DNA from: Spirochaetales bacterium UBA6872
Lineage (GTDB): Bacteria; Spirochaetota; Spirochaetia; Sphaerochaetales; Sphaerochaetaceae
Length of the DNA stretch: 50,260 bases
Reading direction: 5' to 3'
Assembly: GCA_002452215.1 (NCBI GenBank)
Contig: DKCO01000011.1
Span: 1 to 50,260, forward strand
A model generated the notes under the pieces. It searched no databases and had not been told where the DNA came from. It saw nothing but the letters and a program-made list of their open reading frames with translations. The position numbers and the translations under genes are program-made. Positions 33,045 to 41,504 of this stretch are shown here, piece by piece; the first letter of the stretch is position 1; each line of letters begins with the position of its first letter.

Positions 33045-34409
33045 TTAGCAACCTTTTGCTGAGCAAGATGACTTCTTTGGAGGAAGAGCGATGATTCTCT
33101 CCAAATCAGGGTTCTTCTTTAGGTTTTCCTTTAGTCCTCTAGCTCTTGCTTTGTTGACGTAATCAGGGCTTTCGAATTCATAGTGGAACTTCGTGTGGAC
33201 ATCATATGTTCCTTGCATAAGAGCATATGCATCCTCTGTCATTACAAGCTCCTCGTCTGTCGGGATTACGAAGATCTTCACAGGTGAGTCATCCTTGGAG
33301 ATGCATGTCTCAGCATTCCTGCAATGTGAGAGGTTGTTCTTCTCTTCGTCAAGCTTTATGCCAAGGTTCTCAAGTCCAAGGCATGAACCTTTTCTGATAT
33401 GCTCTCCCATCTCTCCAACGCCAGCTGTGAACACTATTGCATCGACTCTTCCTAGTAAAGCAGCATAAGCGCCGATGTACTTCTTTATCCTATGACACTC
33501 CATATCAATCCCGAGCTGGGCTTTCTTGTCGCCAGATTGTGCAGCTGCCTTTACGTCTCTTCTGTCTTGCTTGCCGCACAGTCCCATCAGCCCTGATTTC
33601 TTGTTGAGAATCGTATCCATATCGGAAACAGAAACTCCTGTGTTTGCGCAAATGTATGGTATGATCGCAGGATCCATATCGCCAGATCTTGAGCCCATTA
33701 CAAGTCCCTCAAGTGGAGTGAGGCCCATTGAAGTGTCTATACATACACCATCCTTGACAGCACAAGCTGATGCGCCGTTGCCGATGTGCAATATGATTAC
33801 GTTTGTGTCCTTGTTCTCTTTTCCTAGAAGAACTGCTGCACGCTTTGCGCAATAGAGGTGCGATGTTCCATGGAAGCCATATCTTCTTACATTGTACTTC
33901 TCGTACCACTCATAAGGGAGAGCATACATGAATGCCTCTTCTGGCATTGTCTGGTGCCAAGCTGTGTCCATGATCATTGCTTGTGGGACATTTGGCATCA
34001 ACTTTCTTGCAACCTCTATTCCAAGAATATTCGCTGGCATATGCAAAGGTCCAAGTGGGATGAGCTTTTTCAGCTCAACTAGCACATCGTCAGTTACCAA
34101 TGCCGATTTTTTGAAGGACTCTCCTCCATGGAGGACTCTATGTCCGACAGCTCCAATTTCGCTTAAGCTCTTTATGCATCCATACTTTGGATCTACAAGC
34201 ATCTTCAAGATCAATTCGATTGCTTCTTTGTGCGTAGGGCTGGAGAATTTTGCTTCATATGTCTCTTTTCCTGTTGAATTTTGCTCGATTGTCGAGTATT
34301 CAAGACCGATTCTCTCTACGATTCCAACGCAAAGCACATCTTTTTCTTCCCAGTCGTAAACCTGGTATTTTGCGGACGAACTTCCGCAATTGAGGGTTAG
34401 GATAACCAT
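33045..34409 (-). CDS. ackA: Acetate kinase
   Basis: Acetate kinase makes ATP from acetyl phosphate in acetate fermentation. The 454-residue protein has the N-terminal phosphate motif L-N-C-G-S-S-S-A-K-Y, G-H-R-V-L-H-G-G near residue 108, M-D-T-A-W-H-Q near 165, R-Y-G-F-H-G-T-S-H near 192 and H-I-G-N-G-A-S near 223. T-A-G-V-G-E is near 345. After the usual end near residue 400 there is a tail of about 50 residues, finishing in a serine- and cysteine-containing segment (K-S-S-C-S-A-K-G-C). No phosphotransacetylase gene is adjacent. TAGGAG lies six bases before the ATG. Confidence 0.95.
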   Translation of the reverse strand: MVILTLNCGSSSAKYQVYDWEEKDVLCVGIVERIGLEYSTIEQNSTGKETYEAKFSSPTHKEAIELILKMLVDPKYGCIKSLSEIGAVGHRVLHGGESFKKSALVTDDVLVELKKLIPLGPLHMPANILGIEVARKLMPNVPQAMIMDTAWHQTMPEEAFMYALPYEWYEKYNVRRYGFHGTSHLYCAKRAAVLLGKENKDTNVIILHIGNGASACAVKDGVCIDTSMGLTPLEGLVMGSRSGDMDPAIIPYICANTGVSVSDMDTILNKKSGLMGLCGKQDRRDVKAAAQSGDKKAQLGIDMECHRIKKYIGAYAALLGRVDAIVFTAGVGEMGEHIRKGSCLGLENLGIKLDEEKNNLSHCRNAETCISKDDSPVKIFVIPTDEELVMTEDAYALMQGTYDVHTKFHYEFESPDYVNKARARGLKENLKKNPDLERIIALPPKKSSCSAKGC

Positions 34410-34501
34410 TTTCTACTCCTAGTGTTTCTTTATCTATATGCAATATGAATACCACAAAATAGTCAAATCTTGAATATTTGAATCGAAAAATAATACATGA
34501 A

Positions 34502-34530
34502 TTGGCATTTTTGCTTGTTTTTCCCATAAG
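34502..34530 (+). promoter_or_regulatory. Promoter of outer-membrane-like protein gene, leaderless geometry
   Basis: TTGGCA (34502-34507), a 17-base spacer and CATAAG (34525-34530) are followed by five bases and the ATG at 34536. No Shine-Dalgarno is present. Confidence 0.5.
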
Positions 34531-34535
34531 ATTGT

Positions 34536-35570
34536 ATGAAGAAGTTTTTATTTGCTTTTTTGTTTGTTGCCTTGTCGTTCAAAATAAATGCCTCGACTTT
34601 GTTTCTCTCTGAGGATGGCTTGGAGCTTGAAGGCGATGGGTTTTCAATCGAACTGTGCAACAACATGCTTTCTTTTTCATATAAGGGTTTCAGCTATGGA
34701 GATCTGTCAAGGAGAGGTTTTTTTCGCTTTATCGAAAATCCACATTCATATTCGGCTGTCGACCTGAGGCCAGTGTCAAAGCCCTTTTCAAAAAGCGATG
34801 CAAAGAGCGGGTTTGTCTTTTCTTTCGATTGCTTTGATTTGTTTTTTTCGATGTCTTCAGGACCATTGGTGGGTTTTTCTTTTGACAAGAACAAGCTGTC
34901 GCTCTTGTATATGTTTGCAGCAAAACGAGGTGCAAATAGGGGATTGCAACAATCTTTCATGGATATAACAGACAGAAGCTTCATGGCTGTGGCAGGGTCA
35001 TATGATATGAGCTTTATCTCGTTTTTCGCCATTGCATCGATCGATGAGTATGGAAATATCGAGAGCCTTTTCGGAGCAAACTCGAGTTTCAAGTGCTTCT
35101 CTTTTGGCTTCAAATATGGGAACATTCATCCAATTGAGAATCGGAATGGTTATGATATCTTCTCCATAAATGCCCATATAAGACTCGACAAACTAAATGT
35201 CTCATGGAAGATTATGTTGGGCAAAAGACCAATCTACAGCTATGAGTTTCAAAAAAAGAAGCTGGAGAAGGAGGTATCGATTTGCTTTGGTACTCTTTTG
35301 GTCAAGGCCGATTACAGCTATTGCTTCGATGCAAATGGAAAAATGAGCAATTCTGTGTCGCTTAGCGCGGAGAGCGAGTTTTTAAGATTCGGATATGGAA
35401 GCGACAGCGGCTTGTTCTCTAAGCTTAAGCATGAATATGGAAGCATCATGTTTTCAAAAGACGAAGTCGTTGTTTCGCTGTGTCTAAGCTCAAAGGGCAA
35501 GGACTCATCATTTGCTCTTTCCTTCTCCACGAAAAAACGCTTCGATGTAGAAGCGACAATTGTCTTTTGA
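34536..35570 (+). CDS. Exported beta-rich protein, probable outer-membrane barrel
   Basis: I do not recognise a named family. The 344-residue protein begins with a typical signal peptide (M-K-K-F-L-F-A-F-L-F-V-A-L-S-F) cleaved after about residue 19. The rest alternates hydrophobic and polar residues, rich in Phe, Ser, Gly and Tyr, and ends in a strand closing with Phe (T-I-V-F). That terminal Phe is the usual signal of an outer-membrane beta-barrel. There is no lipobox. It is monocistronic, with a leaderless-type promoter, and its end lies two bases from the convergent murB-like gene. A surface or porin-like role is an inference from topology only. Confidence 0.65.
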   Translation: MKKFLFAFLFVALSFKINASTLFLSEDGLELEGDGFSIELCNNMLSFSYKGFSYGDLSRRGFFRFIENPHSYSAVDLRPVSKPFSKSDAKSGFVFSFDCFDLFFSMSSGPLVGFSFDKNKLSLLYMFAAKRGANRGLQQSFMDITDRSFMAVAGSYDMSFISFFAIASIDEYGNIESLFGANSSFKCFSFGFKYGNIHPIENRNGYDIFSINAHIRLDKLNVSWKIMLGKRPIYSYEFQKKKLEKEVSICFGTLLVKADYSYCFDANGKMSNSVSLSAESEFLRFGYGSDSGLFSKLKHEYGSIMFSKDEVVVSLCLSSKGKDSSFALSFSTKKRFDVEATIVF

Positions 35571-35572
35571 GA

Positions 35573-36460
35573 TCAAAACACTCCAAGAAGTGCAAGAGAG
35601 CGCTCAAGCGTGATCCCAAGTTCTTTTTTTGCTGCATCCTCGGCCTTTGTTATCAAATTGAATATGTCTTTTGCCTGGTAGCCTGGAGATGTGAAGATGC
35701 AATTGGGTTGGTATTCTGAGAACTCAGCGACGCCTTTTCTGTTGCAAAGCCCGAGTTTTCTTATGATTCTCCCAGCGCTTTCGCTCTTCGTGTCTTTGAA
35801 CACTTGCCCGACATAGTTTGCGCATGGAGGAATGAACATCAGCTCCACATACATCCTCTTTCTGATCTTTGCCTCAGCTGTTGCTTTCGATGGATTGAGC
35901 CTCAAGGCAACATTCGATATGATACCATCTTCCTCCATATTCAACTTTTGCTTTGAAAACGTATCGTTATAGACTCTTTGTCGCCTTAAATGACCAGAGA
36001 ATGTTATGTAGTCGAAGTAATACACATAGTCTGATATTTCGCACCCGTTCGCTTCTGCGTTGCACATCAATGCTCCTGCAATCGTGCCAGGAATCCCTGC
36101 TAGCTTCTCAATGCCTATTAATTGGTGCTCAATGGCTTTGTCTATTATAGACTCAAGCATTTCGCCCGGATAGCACTCCAGCATTGTTCCCTTCATCGTC
36201 AAACCCTTCATTGACCTTGTCGAGATCACGATGCCATCGATTTGCTTGTCAGATATCAAGGTATGGGTCCCTGATCCGAGAATCGATATTCTTATGTTCT
36301 TTGCATATGCAATTTCCATCACATCCATAAGCTCGTTTATGTTGCTTGGTTCGGCATATAGGCTTGCAACGCCTTTTGATGCAAGGGACGACGAGCCGGA
36401 AAGAGAGTAGTCTCTTTTTATGGATACAAGCTTGTTTATTGCATTTTTATTTCGTTCCAT
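35573..36460 (-). CDS. MurB-like UDP-N-acetylenolpyruvoylglucosamine reductase homologue
   Basis: The 295-residue protein follows the MurB plan. The FAD-binding region has L-G-S-G-T-H-T-L-I-S-D near 61-71 and G-I-P-G-T-I-A-G-A at 122-130, and the C-terminal domain has S-A-G-R-I-I-R-K-L-G-L near 228-238. MurB normally completes UDP-MurNAc synthesis. Two conserved catalytic positions look altered: the Arg of the S-Y-R-x-S-x-F motif appears as Asn165 (Y-N-D-T-F), and the Ser of A-G-S-V-F-K-N-P appears as Gln219 (V-G-Q-V-F-K-D-T). It may be a divergent enzyme or an inactive paralogue. No ribosome site precedes the ATG, and a TAATAT -10 lies six bases upstream. Confidence 0.7.
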   Translation of the reverse strand: MERNKNAINKLVSIKRDYSLSGSSSLASKGVASLYAEPSNINELMDVMEIAYAKNIRISILGSGTHTLISDKQIDGIVISTRSMKGLTMKGTMLECYPGEMLESIIDKAIEHQLIGIEKLAGIPGTIAGALMCNAEANGCEISDYVYYFDYITFSGHLRRQRVYNDTFSKQKLNMEEDGIISNVALRLNPSKATAEAKIRKRMYVELMFIPPCANYVGQVFKDTKSESAGRIIRKLGLCNRKGVAEFSEYQPNCIFTSPGYQAKDIFNLITKAEDAAKKELGITLERSLALLGVF

Positions 36461-36466
36461 GTCGAC

Positions 36467-36496
36467 ATATTAACATGCAATGGCTATTGTTGAAAA
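36467..36496 (-). promoter_or_regulatory. Promoter of murB-like gene, leaderless geometry
   Basis: On the minus strand TTTTCA (36496-36491), an 18-base spacer and TAATAT (36472-36467) precede the ATG at 36460 by six bases. Confidence 0.4.
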
Positions 36497-36518
36497 TTCA
36501 ATGCAATTTTAATATCCT
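36490..36518 (+). promoter_or_regulatory. Candidate promoter of cysS
   Basis: TTGAAA (36490-36495), a 17-base spacer and TATCCT (36513-36518) precede cysS. Its -35 overlaps the -35 of the divergent murB-like gene. Confidence 0.35.
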
Positions 36519-36552
36519 ATTGTAAAATCTTTTAGTGAAATCGGAGGACTGT

Positions 36553-37953
36553 ATGAGAATATATAATACGATGACCAGGCGAGTTGAGGAGTTCGTTCCA
36601 ATTGAGAAAGGCAAGGCATCTATGTATTGTTGCGGTCCCACTGTATATAACTATGCTCACATAGGCAATCTAAGGACGTTCATATTCGAGGATATCCTTC
36701 ATAGAACATTGGAAGTAGCGGGATATAAAGTAAAGCATTGCATGAACATAACAGATGTCGGCCATCTTACTGGGGACGGTGATGATGGCGAGGACAAGAT
36801 GGAGAAACGCTCGAAGGAGACAGGAAGGAGCGTTTGGGAGATAGCTGACTTCTACACAAAGGCTTTTTTTGCTGACACAAAGGCATTGAACATCATAAGG
36901 CCTGATATCGTATGCAAGGCAACTGACCATATAGATGACATGATTGCATTGATCAAGAGGCTTGAGGCGGGAGGCCACACATACATAGCTGGCGGAAACG
37001 TATATTTCTCGATTGACACGATAAGCGACTATGGAAAGCTTGCTGGACTTCGCTTGGACGATTTGAAAAGCGGTGCTAGGGTCGAGGTCGATAAGAACAA
37101 GAGGAACCCAAAGGATTTTGTTCTTTGGTTCACTAATTCCAAGTTCTCGAACCAGGCCATGATGTGGGATAGCCCATGGGGCAGAGGCTATCCTGGCTGG
37201 CATATAGAGTGCTCTGCGATGTCGATGAAGTACCTAGGCGAGCACTTTGACATCCACTGTGGCGGAATAGATGCAATCCCAGTCCACCACACAAACGAGA
37301 TTGCCCAATCGGAAGCGGCTACAGGTCACAAGTGGGTGAACTATTGGTGCCATGGAGAGTTTCTTCTCAACGATAGTGGCAAGATGAGTAAATCAACAGG
37401 CGAGTTTCTGACTCTCTCTGTTCTAGTCAGCAAGGGCTATGATGCTCTTGATTACAGATACTTCTGCCTCGGAGGACACTATAGGACACAGCTCAAGTTC
37501 TCTTACGAGGCGCTGGACCATGCAAGAGCTGCAAGAGCACAGCTCGATTCAAGGGTCTCTGAGATGAAAGCAAAGGCTGAGCCAGCAGAAAAGCTTGGAG
37601 AAAAAGGCGAAGAGTATCTTGAGAAGTTCAATGCAGCAATGGAGAACGACTTAAAGACTCCTGAGGCCCTTAGCCATATGTGGTCGATGCTTAAGGATAG
37701 CGATGTTACCGACTCTGACAAGCTTGGCGCATTGCTAAAGATGGATAGGATACTTGGCCTTGATTTGGACAAGATAGAGGCAAGGAAGGAAGAAAGAGTC
37801 GGTGGAGACTTGGAGTGGGCTTTGGTCGAGGAGAGGGCGAGGGCAAAGAAGGAAAAGGACTTCAAGCGCGCCGACGAGATCAGAGCCGAGCTTTTATCGA
37901 GAGGCTTTGTCGTAAAGGATACTCCTCAAGGAGCTGTGCTTGAGAAAAAATAG
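36553..37953 (+). CDS. cysS: Cysteinyl-tRNA synthetase
   Basis: This class I synthetase charges tRNA-Cys. The 466-residue protein has C-C-G-P-T-V-Y-N-Y-A-H-I-G-N near residue 22, which includes the first zinc-binding cysteine and the HIGH-type motif (H-I-G-N). W-H-I-E-C-S-A-M-S near 217 and H-x3-E near 248 complete the zinc site, and K-M-S-K-S is near 278. The C-terminal helix bundle is present with a D-F-K-R-A-D-E-I-R-A motif typical of CysRS. I chose ATG 36553 with GGAGG five bases upstream rather than an earlier in-frame start. The ECF sigma gene begins 33 bases after its stop. Confidence 0.96.
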   Translation: MRIYNTMTRRVEEFVPIEKGKASMYCCGPTVYNYAHIGNLRTFIFEDILHRTLEVAGYKVKHCMNITDVGHLTGDGDDGEDKMEKRSKETGRSVWEIADFYTKAFFADTKALNIIRPDIVCKATDHIDDMIALIKRLEAGGHTYIAGGNVYFSIDTISDYGKLAGLRLDDLKSGARVEVDKNKRNPKDFVLWFTNSKFSNQAMMWDSPWGRGYPGWHIECSAMSMKYLGEHFDIHCGGIDAIPVHHTNEIAQSEAATGHKWVNYWCHGEFLLNDSGKMSKSTGEFLTLSVLVSKGYDALDYRYFCLGGHYRTQLKFSYEALDHARAARAQLDSRVSEMKAKAEPAEKLGEKGEEYLEKFNAAMENDLKTPEALSHMWSMLKDSDVTDSDKLGALLKMDRILGLDLDKIEARKEERVGGDLEWALVEERARAKKEKDFKRADEIRAELLSRGFVVKDTPQGAVLEKK

Positions 37954-37980
37954 TGTAACCTTTCTAGAGGGATAGGTGTT
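37954..37980 (+). promoter_or_regulatory. Candidate ECF-type autoregulated promoter
   Basis: TGTAAC (37954-37959), a 17-base spacer and TGTT (37977-37980) resemble extracytoplasmic-function promoters with an AAC -35. They are followed by six bases and the sigma factor ATG. The element directly follows the cysS stop, so the sigma gene could be expressed both by read-through and by itself. Confidence 0.35.
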
Positions 37981-37986
37981 AACGTT

Positions 37987-38517
37987 ATGGAGATAAAAAG
38001 CACAGATCGCGATTGCTTCAAGCTTATATACGAAGAGAATTACGTTCTTGTAATGAGCGTGATAATCCATATCGTGTATAACAAGGATATCGCTGAGGAT
38101 TTGACGCAAGAGGCCTTTGAACGCTTCTATTTGAAGAACATCACTTTTCCTAGCGAAGATGATGCTCGTTTTTGGCTGTTGAGAGTTGCGAAGAACCTTG
38201 CTCTGAACTCTGTAAGGCGCAACAAACGAGAGATACAGATGATACAGAGCATCAAGAAGGATAGCGACAGTCTTGCATCAAGCGACGGCTCGGAGAATAT
38301 TTTGAATGAGGAGAGCCGTAGGGAAGTAAGGGCCGCAATCGAGTCCTTGCCTGAGAATTTGAGGCTTGTGATTGAGCTCAAGGAGTATTCCAATCTTGAC
38401 TACAAGACGATTGGCAAGACGCTTGGCATCTCTGAGACTAATGTGAAAGTAAGGGTATACAGGGCTCGCAAGAGGCTTGAGGAGCTGCTGGTCAAGGAGG
38501 ACTTGGATGTGTATTGA
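37987..38517 (+). CDS. ECF-type RNA polymerase sigma factor
   Basis: The 176-residue protein has sigma region 2 (D-I-A-E-D-L-T-Q-E-A-F-E-R-F-Y near 35 and W-L-L-R-V-A-K-N-L-A near 64) and region 4 (Y-S-N-L-D-Y-K-T-I-G-K-T-L-G-I-S-E-T-N-V-K-V-R-style helix-turn-helix near 135-160). Regions 1 and 3 are missing, as in ECF sigma factors. The gene overlaps the anti-sigma gene by 11 bp, the usual paired arrangement. No ribosome site lies at a good distance from the ATG, and a possible ECF promoter is placed so that transcription would begin at the ATG. Its inducing stress is unknown. Confidence 0.9.
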   Translation: MEIKSTDRDCFKLIYEENYVLVMSVIIHIVYNKDIAEDLTQEAFERFYLKNITFPSEDDARFWLLRVAKNLALNSVRRNKREIQMIQSIKKDSDSLASSDGSENILNEESRREVRAAIESLPENLRLVIELKEYSNLDYKTIGKTLGISETNVKVRVYRARKRLEELLVKEDLDVY

Positions 38518-39043
38518 TGCACAGATGCTATCTGCATATTTGGATGGGGAGCTTGATGAGCCATATAGAACACAAGCCGAGGAGCATCTTGAGCATTGCA
38601 ATGCTTGCAAGAAACGTCTTGATGATATGATAGCGCTTGATCAAAGGCTGAAAACGATACAAGTTCCGGTTGTTGAGCTTTCAGAGAAGAAGGATGCAAT
38701 ATTCGAGAAGCTTGACAAGAAGTACTTCCAGGGAGGCAAGAAAGTCAATTTCCTCAGAAGAAGGATTGAGATGTCTCTTTCGTCGATGGTAACAGCAGCC
38801 GCAGCTGTTGTGTTTATCTTCATCGGAGGCTTTGTCTTTTTTGGCACAAACAAGTCGCAAACAGATGACATCCTTCCATCATTTGCTGTCCAAGCCGATA
38901 GCCAGAATGTAAGGTTCGTCTCTTCCCAGAGTGAAAAAAGCCTGGACGACTATACACTTGAAGAGATCTTGCAATATCTAGATAGCAAGGGCTACCAAGT
39001 TGATATCTCGATAAAAGGCTTAAAGCCAATAGAGAACGAGTGA
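38507..39043 (+). CDS. Zinc-finger anti-sigma factor, single-pass membrane protein
   Basis: The 178-residue protein begins with an anti-sigma zinc-finger domain: L-S-A-Y-L-D-G-E-L-D near residue 8 and H-L-E-H-C-N-A-C near 28, giving the H-x3-C-x2-C zinc motif. A single membrane helix (T-A-A-A-A-V-V-F-I-F-I-G-G-F-V-F-F) lies near residues 92-108. The extracytoplasmic part of about 70 residues has no recognised sensor domain. It is expected to hold the upstream sigma factor at the membrane until a signal triggers release or proteolysis. I chose ATG 38507 with GGAGG six bases upstream. A good terminator follows at 39048. Confidence 0.88.
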   Translation: MCIDAQMLSAYLDGELDEPYRTQAEEHLEHCNACKKRLDDMIALDQRLKTIQVPVVELSEKKDAIFEKLDKKYFQGGKKVNFLRRRIEMSLSSMVTAAAAVVFIFIGGFVFFGTNKSQTDDILPSFAVQADSQNVRFVSSQSEKSLDDYTLEEILQYLDSKGYQVDISIKGLKPIENE

Positions 39044-39047
39044 GACA

Positions 39048-39069
39048 GGAGGGTGAAAGCCCTCTTTTT
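39048..39069 (+). terminator. Intrinsic terminator after anti-sigma gene
   Basis: A 6-bp stem (GGAGGG and CCCTCT, one G-T pair) with a 6-base loop is followed by a T run. It lies five bases after the anti-sigma stop codon. Confidence 0.75.
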
Positions 39070-39115
39070 GATTGCCCCCTTTAATTAAAAGATTGAATTG
39101 TATATCCTCTTGTAT

Positions 39116-39853
39116 ATGATTGAAACTATTATATTCGATCTCGATGGAACGCTTCTCCCTATGAATGAAGAAAGGTTTCAAAAAGCATATTTCTCTCTTC
39201 TTTACAAGAAGGCAGAGAGCCTTGGCTATGATGGAGATGATATGGTTAAAGCTGTTCTGTCATCTACTGCCGCTGTTTTGAAAAATGATGGCAAGGAAAC
39301 AAATGAAAGCGTTTTCTGGAAAAGCTTTTGTGAAATCTATGGTAGCAAGGCATACAATGACAAACCACTTTTTGAAGAGTTCTATGGAAATGAATTCAAC
39401 CTTGCACGCTCAAGTTGTGGCTATGACGAGAGGGCTTCGATGACAGTGGATGAGTTGAGACGCCGTGGCTACACTCTTATTCTTGCAACAAATCCAGTGT
39501 TCCCGAGAAGCGCAATCTTGGCAAGGCTCAAGTGGGCCGGAGTAGATGCAAGTGCTTTTAAACGAATAACGACATACGAGAACTCTAGCTGGTGCAAGCC
39601 TAAGATAGGCTATTATGAAGAAATACTGGAGAAAGAGAATCTGGATGGCAAGAAGTGCATGATGATTGGCAATGATGCCGAGGAGGATATGATTGCAACG
39701 ACTATCGTATCAAAAGGATTCCTTCTGACAGACTATTTGATAAACAGGAAGAACATAGATATAACGAGAATGCCGCATGGGGGATATCCAGCGCTGTGGC
39801 GATTCTTGGACGATACTTTAGCTGGTGGTTTCGAAATCACTAAGGAGGACTAA
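39116..39853 (+). CDS. HAD-superfamily hydrolase
   Basis: The 245-residue cytoplasmic protein has the HAD motif I F-D-L-D-G-T-L-L near residue 7. Motif II is in L-I-L-A-T-N-P near 122, the lysine of motif III is near W-C-K-P-K-I-G, and motif IV is M-I-G-N-D-A-E-E-D-M near 186. A helical cap lies between motifs I and II. The substrate is unknown, and phosphatase activity on a small metabolite is likely. The ATG at 39116 begins the conserved domain. There is no ribosome site, and a TATATC box lies nine bases upstream. It ends immediately before the ACT-domain gene, so the two are cotranscribed. Confidence 0.85.
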   Translation: MIETIIFDLDGTLLPMNEERFQKAYFSLLYKKAESLGYDGDDMVKAVLSSTAAVLKNDGKETNESVFWKSFCEIYGSKAYNDKPLFEEFYGNEFNLARSSCGYDERASMTVDELRRRGYTLILATNPVFPRSAILARLKWAGVDASAFKRITTYENSSWCKPKIGYYEEILEKENLDGKKCMMIGNDAEEDMIATTIVSKGFLLTDYLINRKNIDITRMPHGGYPALWRFLDDTLAGGFEITKED

Positions 39854-40135
39854 ATGTCTAATAAAAGAAAATCCATAATAACTGTAGTAGGAAAGGACCA
39901 AGTTGGTATAATAGCCAGAGTATGTGTCTTCCTTGCCAAATGCAATGTCAATATTCTTGACATATCGCAAACAATTGTGGATGGATATTTCAATATGATG
40001 ATGATTGCCGATACAGAGAATGCTAATATCTCTTTCTTGTCGCTTTCGGAGTCTCTTGAGGAGCTTGGAGACGAGATTGGTGTAGTGATAAAGTTGCAAC
40101 GTGAGGATATCTTCAACTCGATGCAAAGGATTTGA
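39854..40135 (+). CDS. ACT domain protein, UPF0237 family
   Basis: The 93-residue protein is a single ACT-type ligand-binding domain: I-I-T-V-V-G-K-D-Q-V-G-I-I-A-R-V near residue 8 and N-V-N-I-L-D-I-S-Q-T near 31. It matches the UPF0237 family, which is nearly always paired with the UPF0210/PFL gene that follows one base later. I infer that it is the regulatory partner of that protein. GGAGG lies seven bases before the ATG, inside the end of the HAD gene. Confidence 0.9.
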   Translation: MSNKRKSIITVVGKDQVGIIARVCVFLAKCNVNILDISQTIVDGYFNMMMIADTENANISFLSLSESLEELGDEIGVVIKLQREDIFNSMQRI

Positions 40136-40136
40136 A

Positions 40137-41501
40137 ATGATCAACATAAACGAAGTAATAGAAACAAACACGATGATCGAGAAGGAGAACCTTGATGTAA
40201 GGACTATTACATTGGGCCTGTCTCTTTTCGATTGTATCTCGGATGATATTGACGTGCTTTGCTCAAACATATATGAGAAGATAACCTCAAAGGCTCATAA
40301 CTTGCTTTCTGTTGCGAGCGATATAGAGAAAGAATATGCAATACCTATTGTGAACAAGCGCATATCTGTTACTCCAATTGGCCTTATCGGTGCATCAAGT
40401 TGCAAGAGAGAAGATGATTTTGTCAAGATTGCAAAAACCTTGGACAAAGCCGCTTCAGCAGTTGGCGTCAATTTCATCGGAGGCTATTCTGCACTTCCGG
40501 CAAAGGGAGCAACACAGTCCGAGATTTTGCTTGTCAAAAGCATTCCAGAGGCTTTGAATGCAACAGAAAGAGTTTGCTCATCTGTCAACCTTGCATCAAC
40601 AAAGACAGGGATCAACATGGATATGGTTCAAATGATGGGGCGAATAATCAAGAAGTGCGCGCTTCTTTCAGCCGATAAGGACTCAATTGCTTGTGCCAAG
40701 CTTGTTGTGTTTTGCAATGCTCCAGATGACAATCCGTTCATGGCAGGAGCCTTCCATGGCGTTACTGAAAGCGATGCTGTCGTAAATGTAGGAGTATCGG
40801 GGCCAGGTGTTATAAATCATGCGATAAAAAGCGCAAGGGGAAAAGACTTCAGCATCCTCTCTGATACAATCAAGAAGACAGCTTTCAAGATAACAAGACT
40901 TGGACAGCTTGTTGCAAAAGAAGCATCTAGGCGCTTAGGCATCCCTTATGGAATAGTTGATCTATCTCTTGCTCCGACTCCTGCAATAGGTGATTCGATA
41001 GCTGAGATATTGGAGACGATGGGGCTTGAGAAGGCAGGTGCCCCTGGGACGACAGCTGCTCTTGCATTGCTAAATGATCAAGTGAAGAAAGGTGGCATAA
41101 TGGCCTCAAGCTATGTAGGAGGGCTCTCTGGTGCGTTTATCCCGGTCTCTGAAGACCAAGGAATGATCGATGCCGTCAAATGCGGTGCGCTCACAATCGA
41201 GAAGCTGGAGGCTATGACATGTGTATGTTCTGTCGGCCTTGATATGATTGCAATCCCTGGAGATACCCCGGATGATACAATCTCTGGGATAATTGCCGAT
41301 GAAATGGCTATCGGCATGATCAACCAGAAGACGACTGCTGTCAGGATAATACCAGCCATCGGAAAGAGAGTTGGCGACAATGTAGAATTCGGCGGGCTAT
41401 TGGGGCACGCACCAGTCATGGCTGTCTCCAAGTTCTCATCTTCAGATTTTATCTCAAGAGGTGGCCGAATCCCCGCTCCTGTCCATAGCTTCAAGAATTG
41501 A
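40137..41501 (+). CDS. UPF0210 / PFL family protein (DUF711)
   Basis: The protein has 454 residues and matches the UPF0210 family, a fold related to the pyruvate formate-lyase barrel but without a demonstrated reaction. G-I-N-M-D-M-V near residue 160 and G-V-S-G-P-G-V near 223 are family-typical, as is the A-P-T-P-A-I-G-D-S stretch near 282. G-H-A-P-V-M lies near the C-terminus. It forms a conserved pair with the ACT-domain gene. I chose ATG 40137, with AAAGGA six bases upstream, over an earlier start that overlaps that gene. It is convergent with bcp, three bases away. Confidence 0.9.
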   Translation: MININEVIETNTMIEKENLDVRTITLGLSLFDCISDDIDVLCSNIYEKITSKAHNLLSVASDIEKEYAIPIVNKRISVTPIGLIGASSCKREDDFVKIAKTLDKAASAVGVNFIGGYSALPAKGATQSEILLVKSIPEALNATERVCSSVNLASTKTGINMDMVQMMGRIIKKCALLSADKDSIACAKLVVFCNAPDDNPFMAGAFHGVTESDAVVNVGVSGPGVINHAIKSARGKDFSILSDTIKKTAFKITRLGQLVAKEASRRLGIPYGIVDLSLAPTPAIGDSIAEILETMGLEKAGAPGTTAALALLNDQVKKGGIMASSYVGGLSGAFIPVSEDQGMIDAVKCGALTIEKLEAMTCVCSVGLDMIAIPGDTPDDTISGIIADEMAIGMINQKTTAVRIIPAIGKRVGDNVEFGGLLGHAPVMAVSKFSSSDFISRGGRIPAPVHSFKN

Positions 41502-41504
41502 TAT

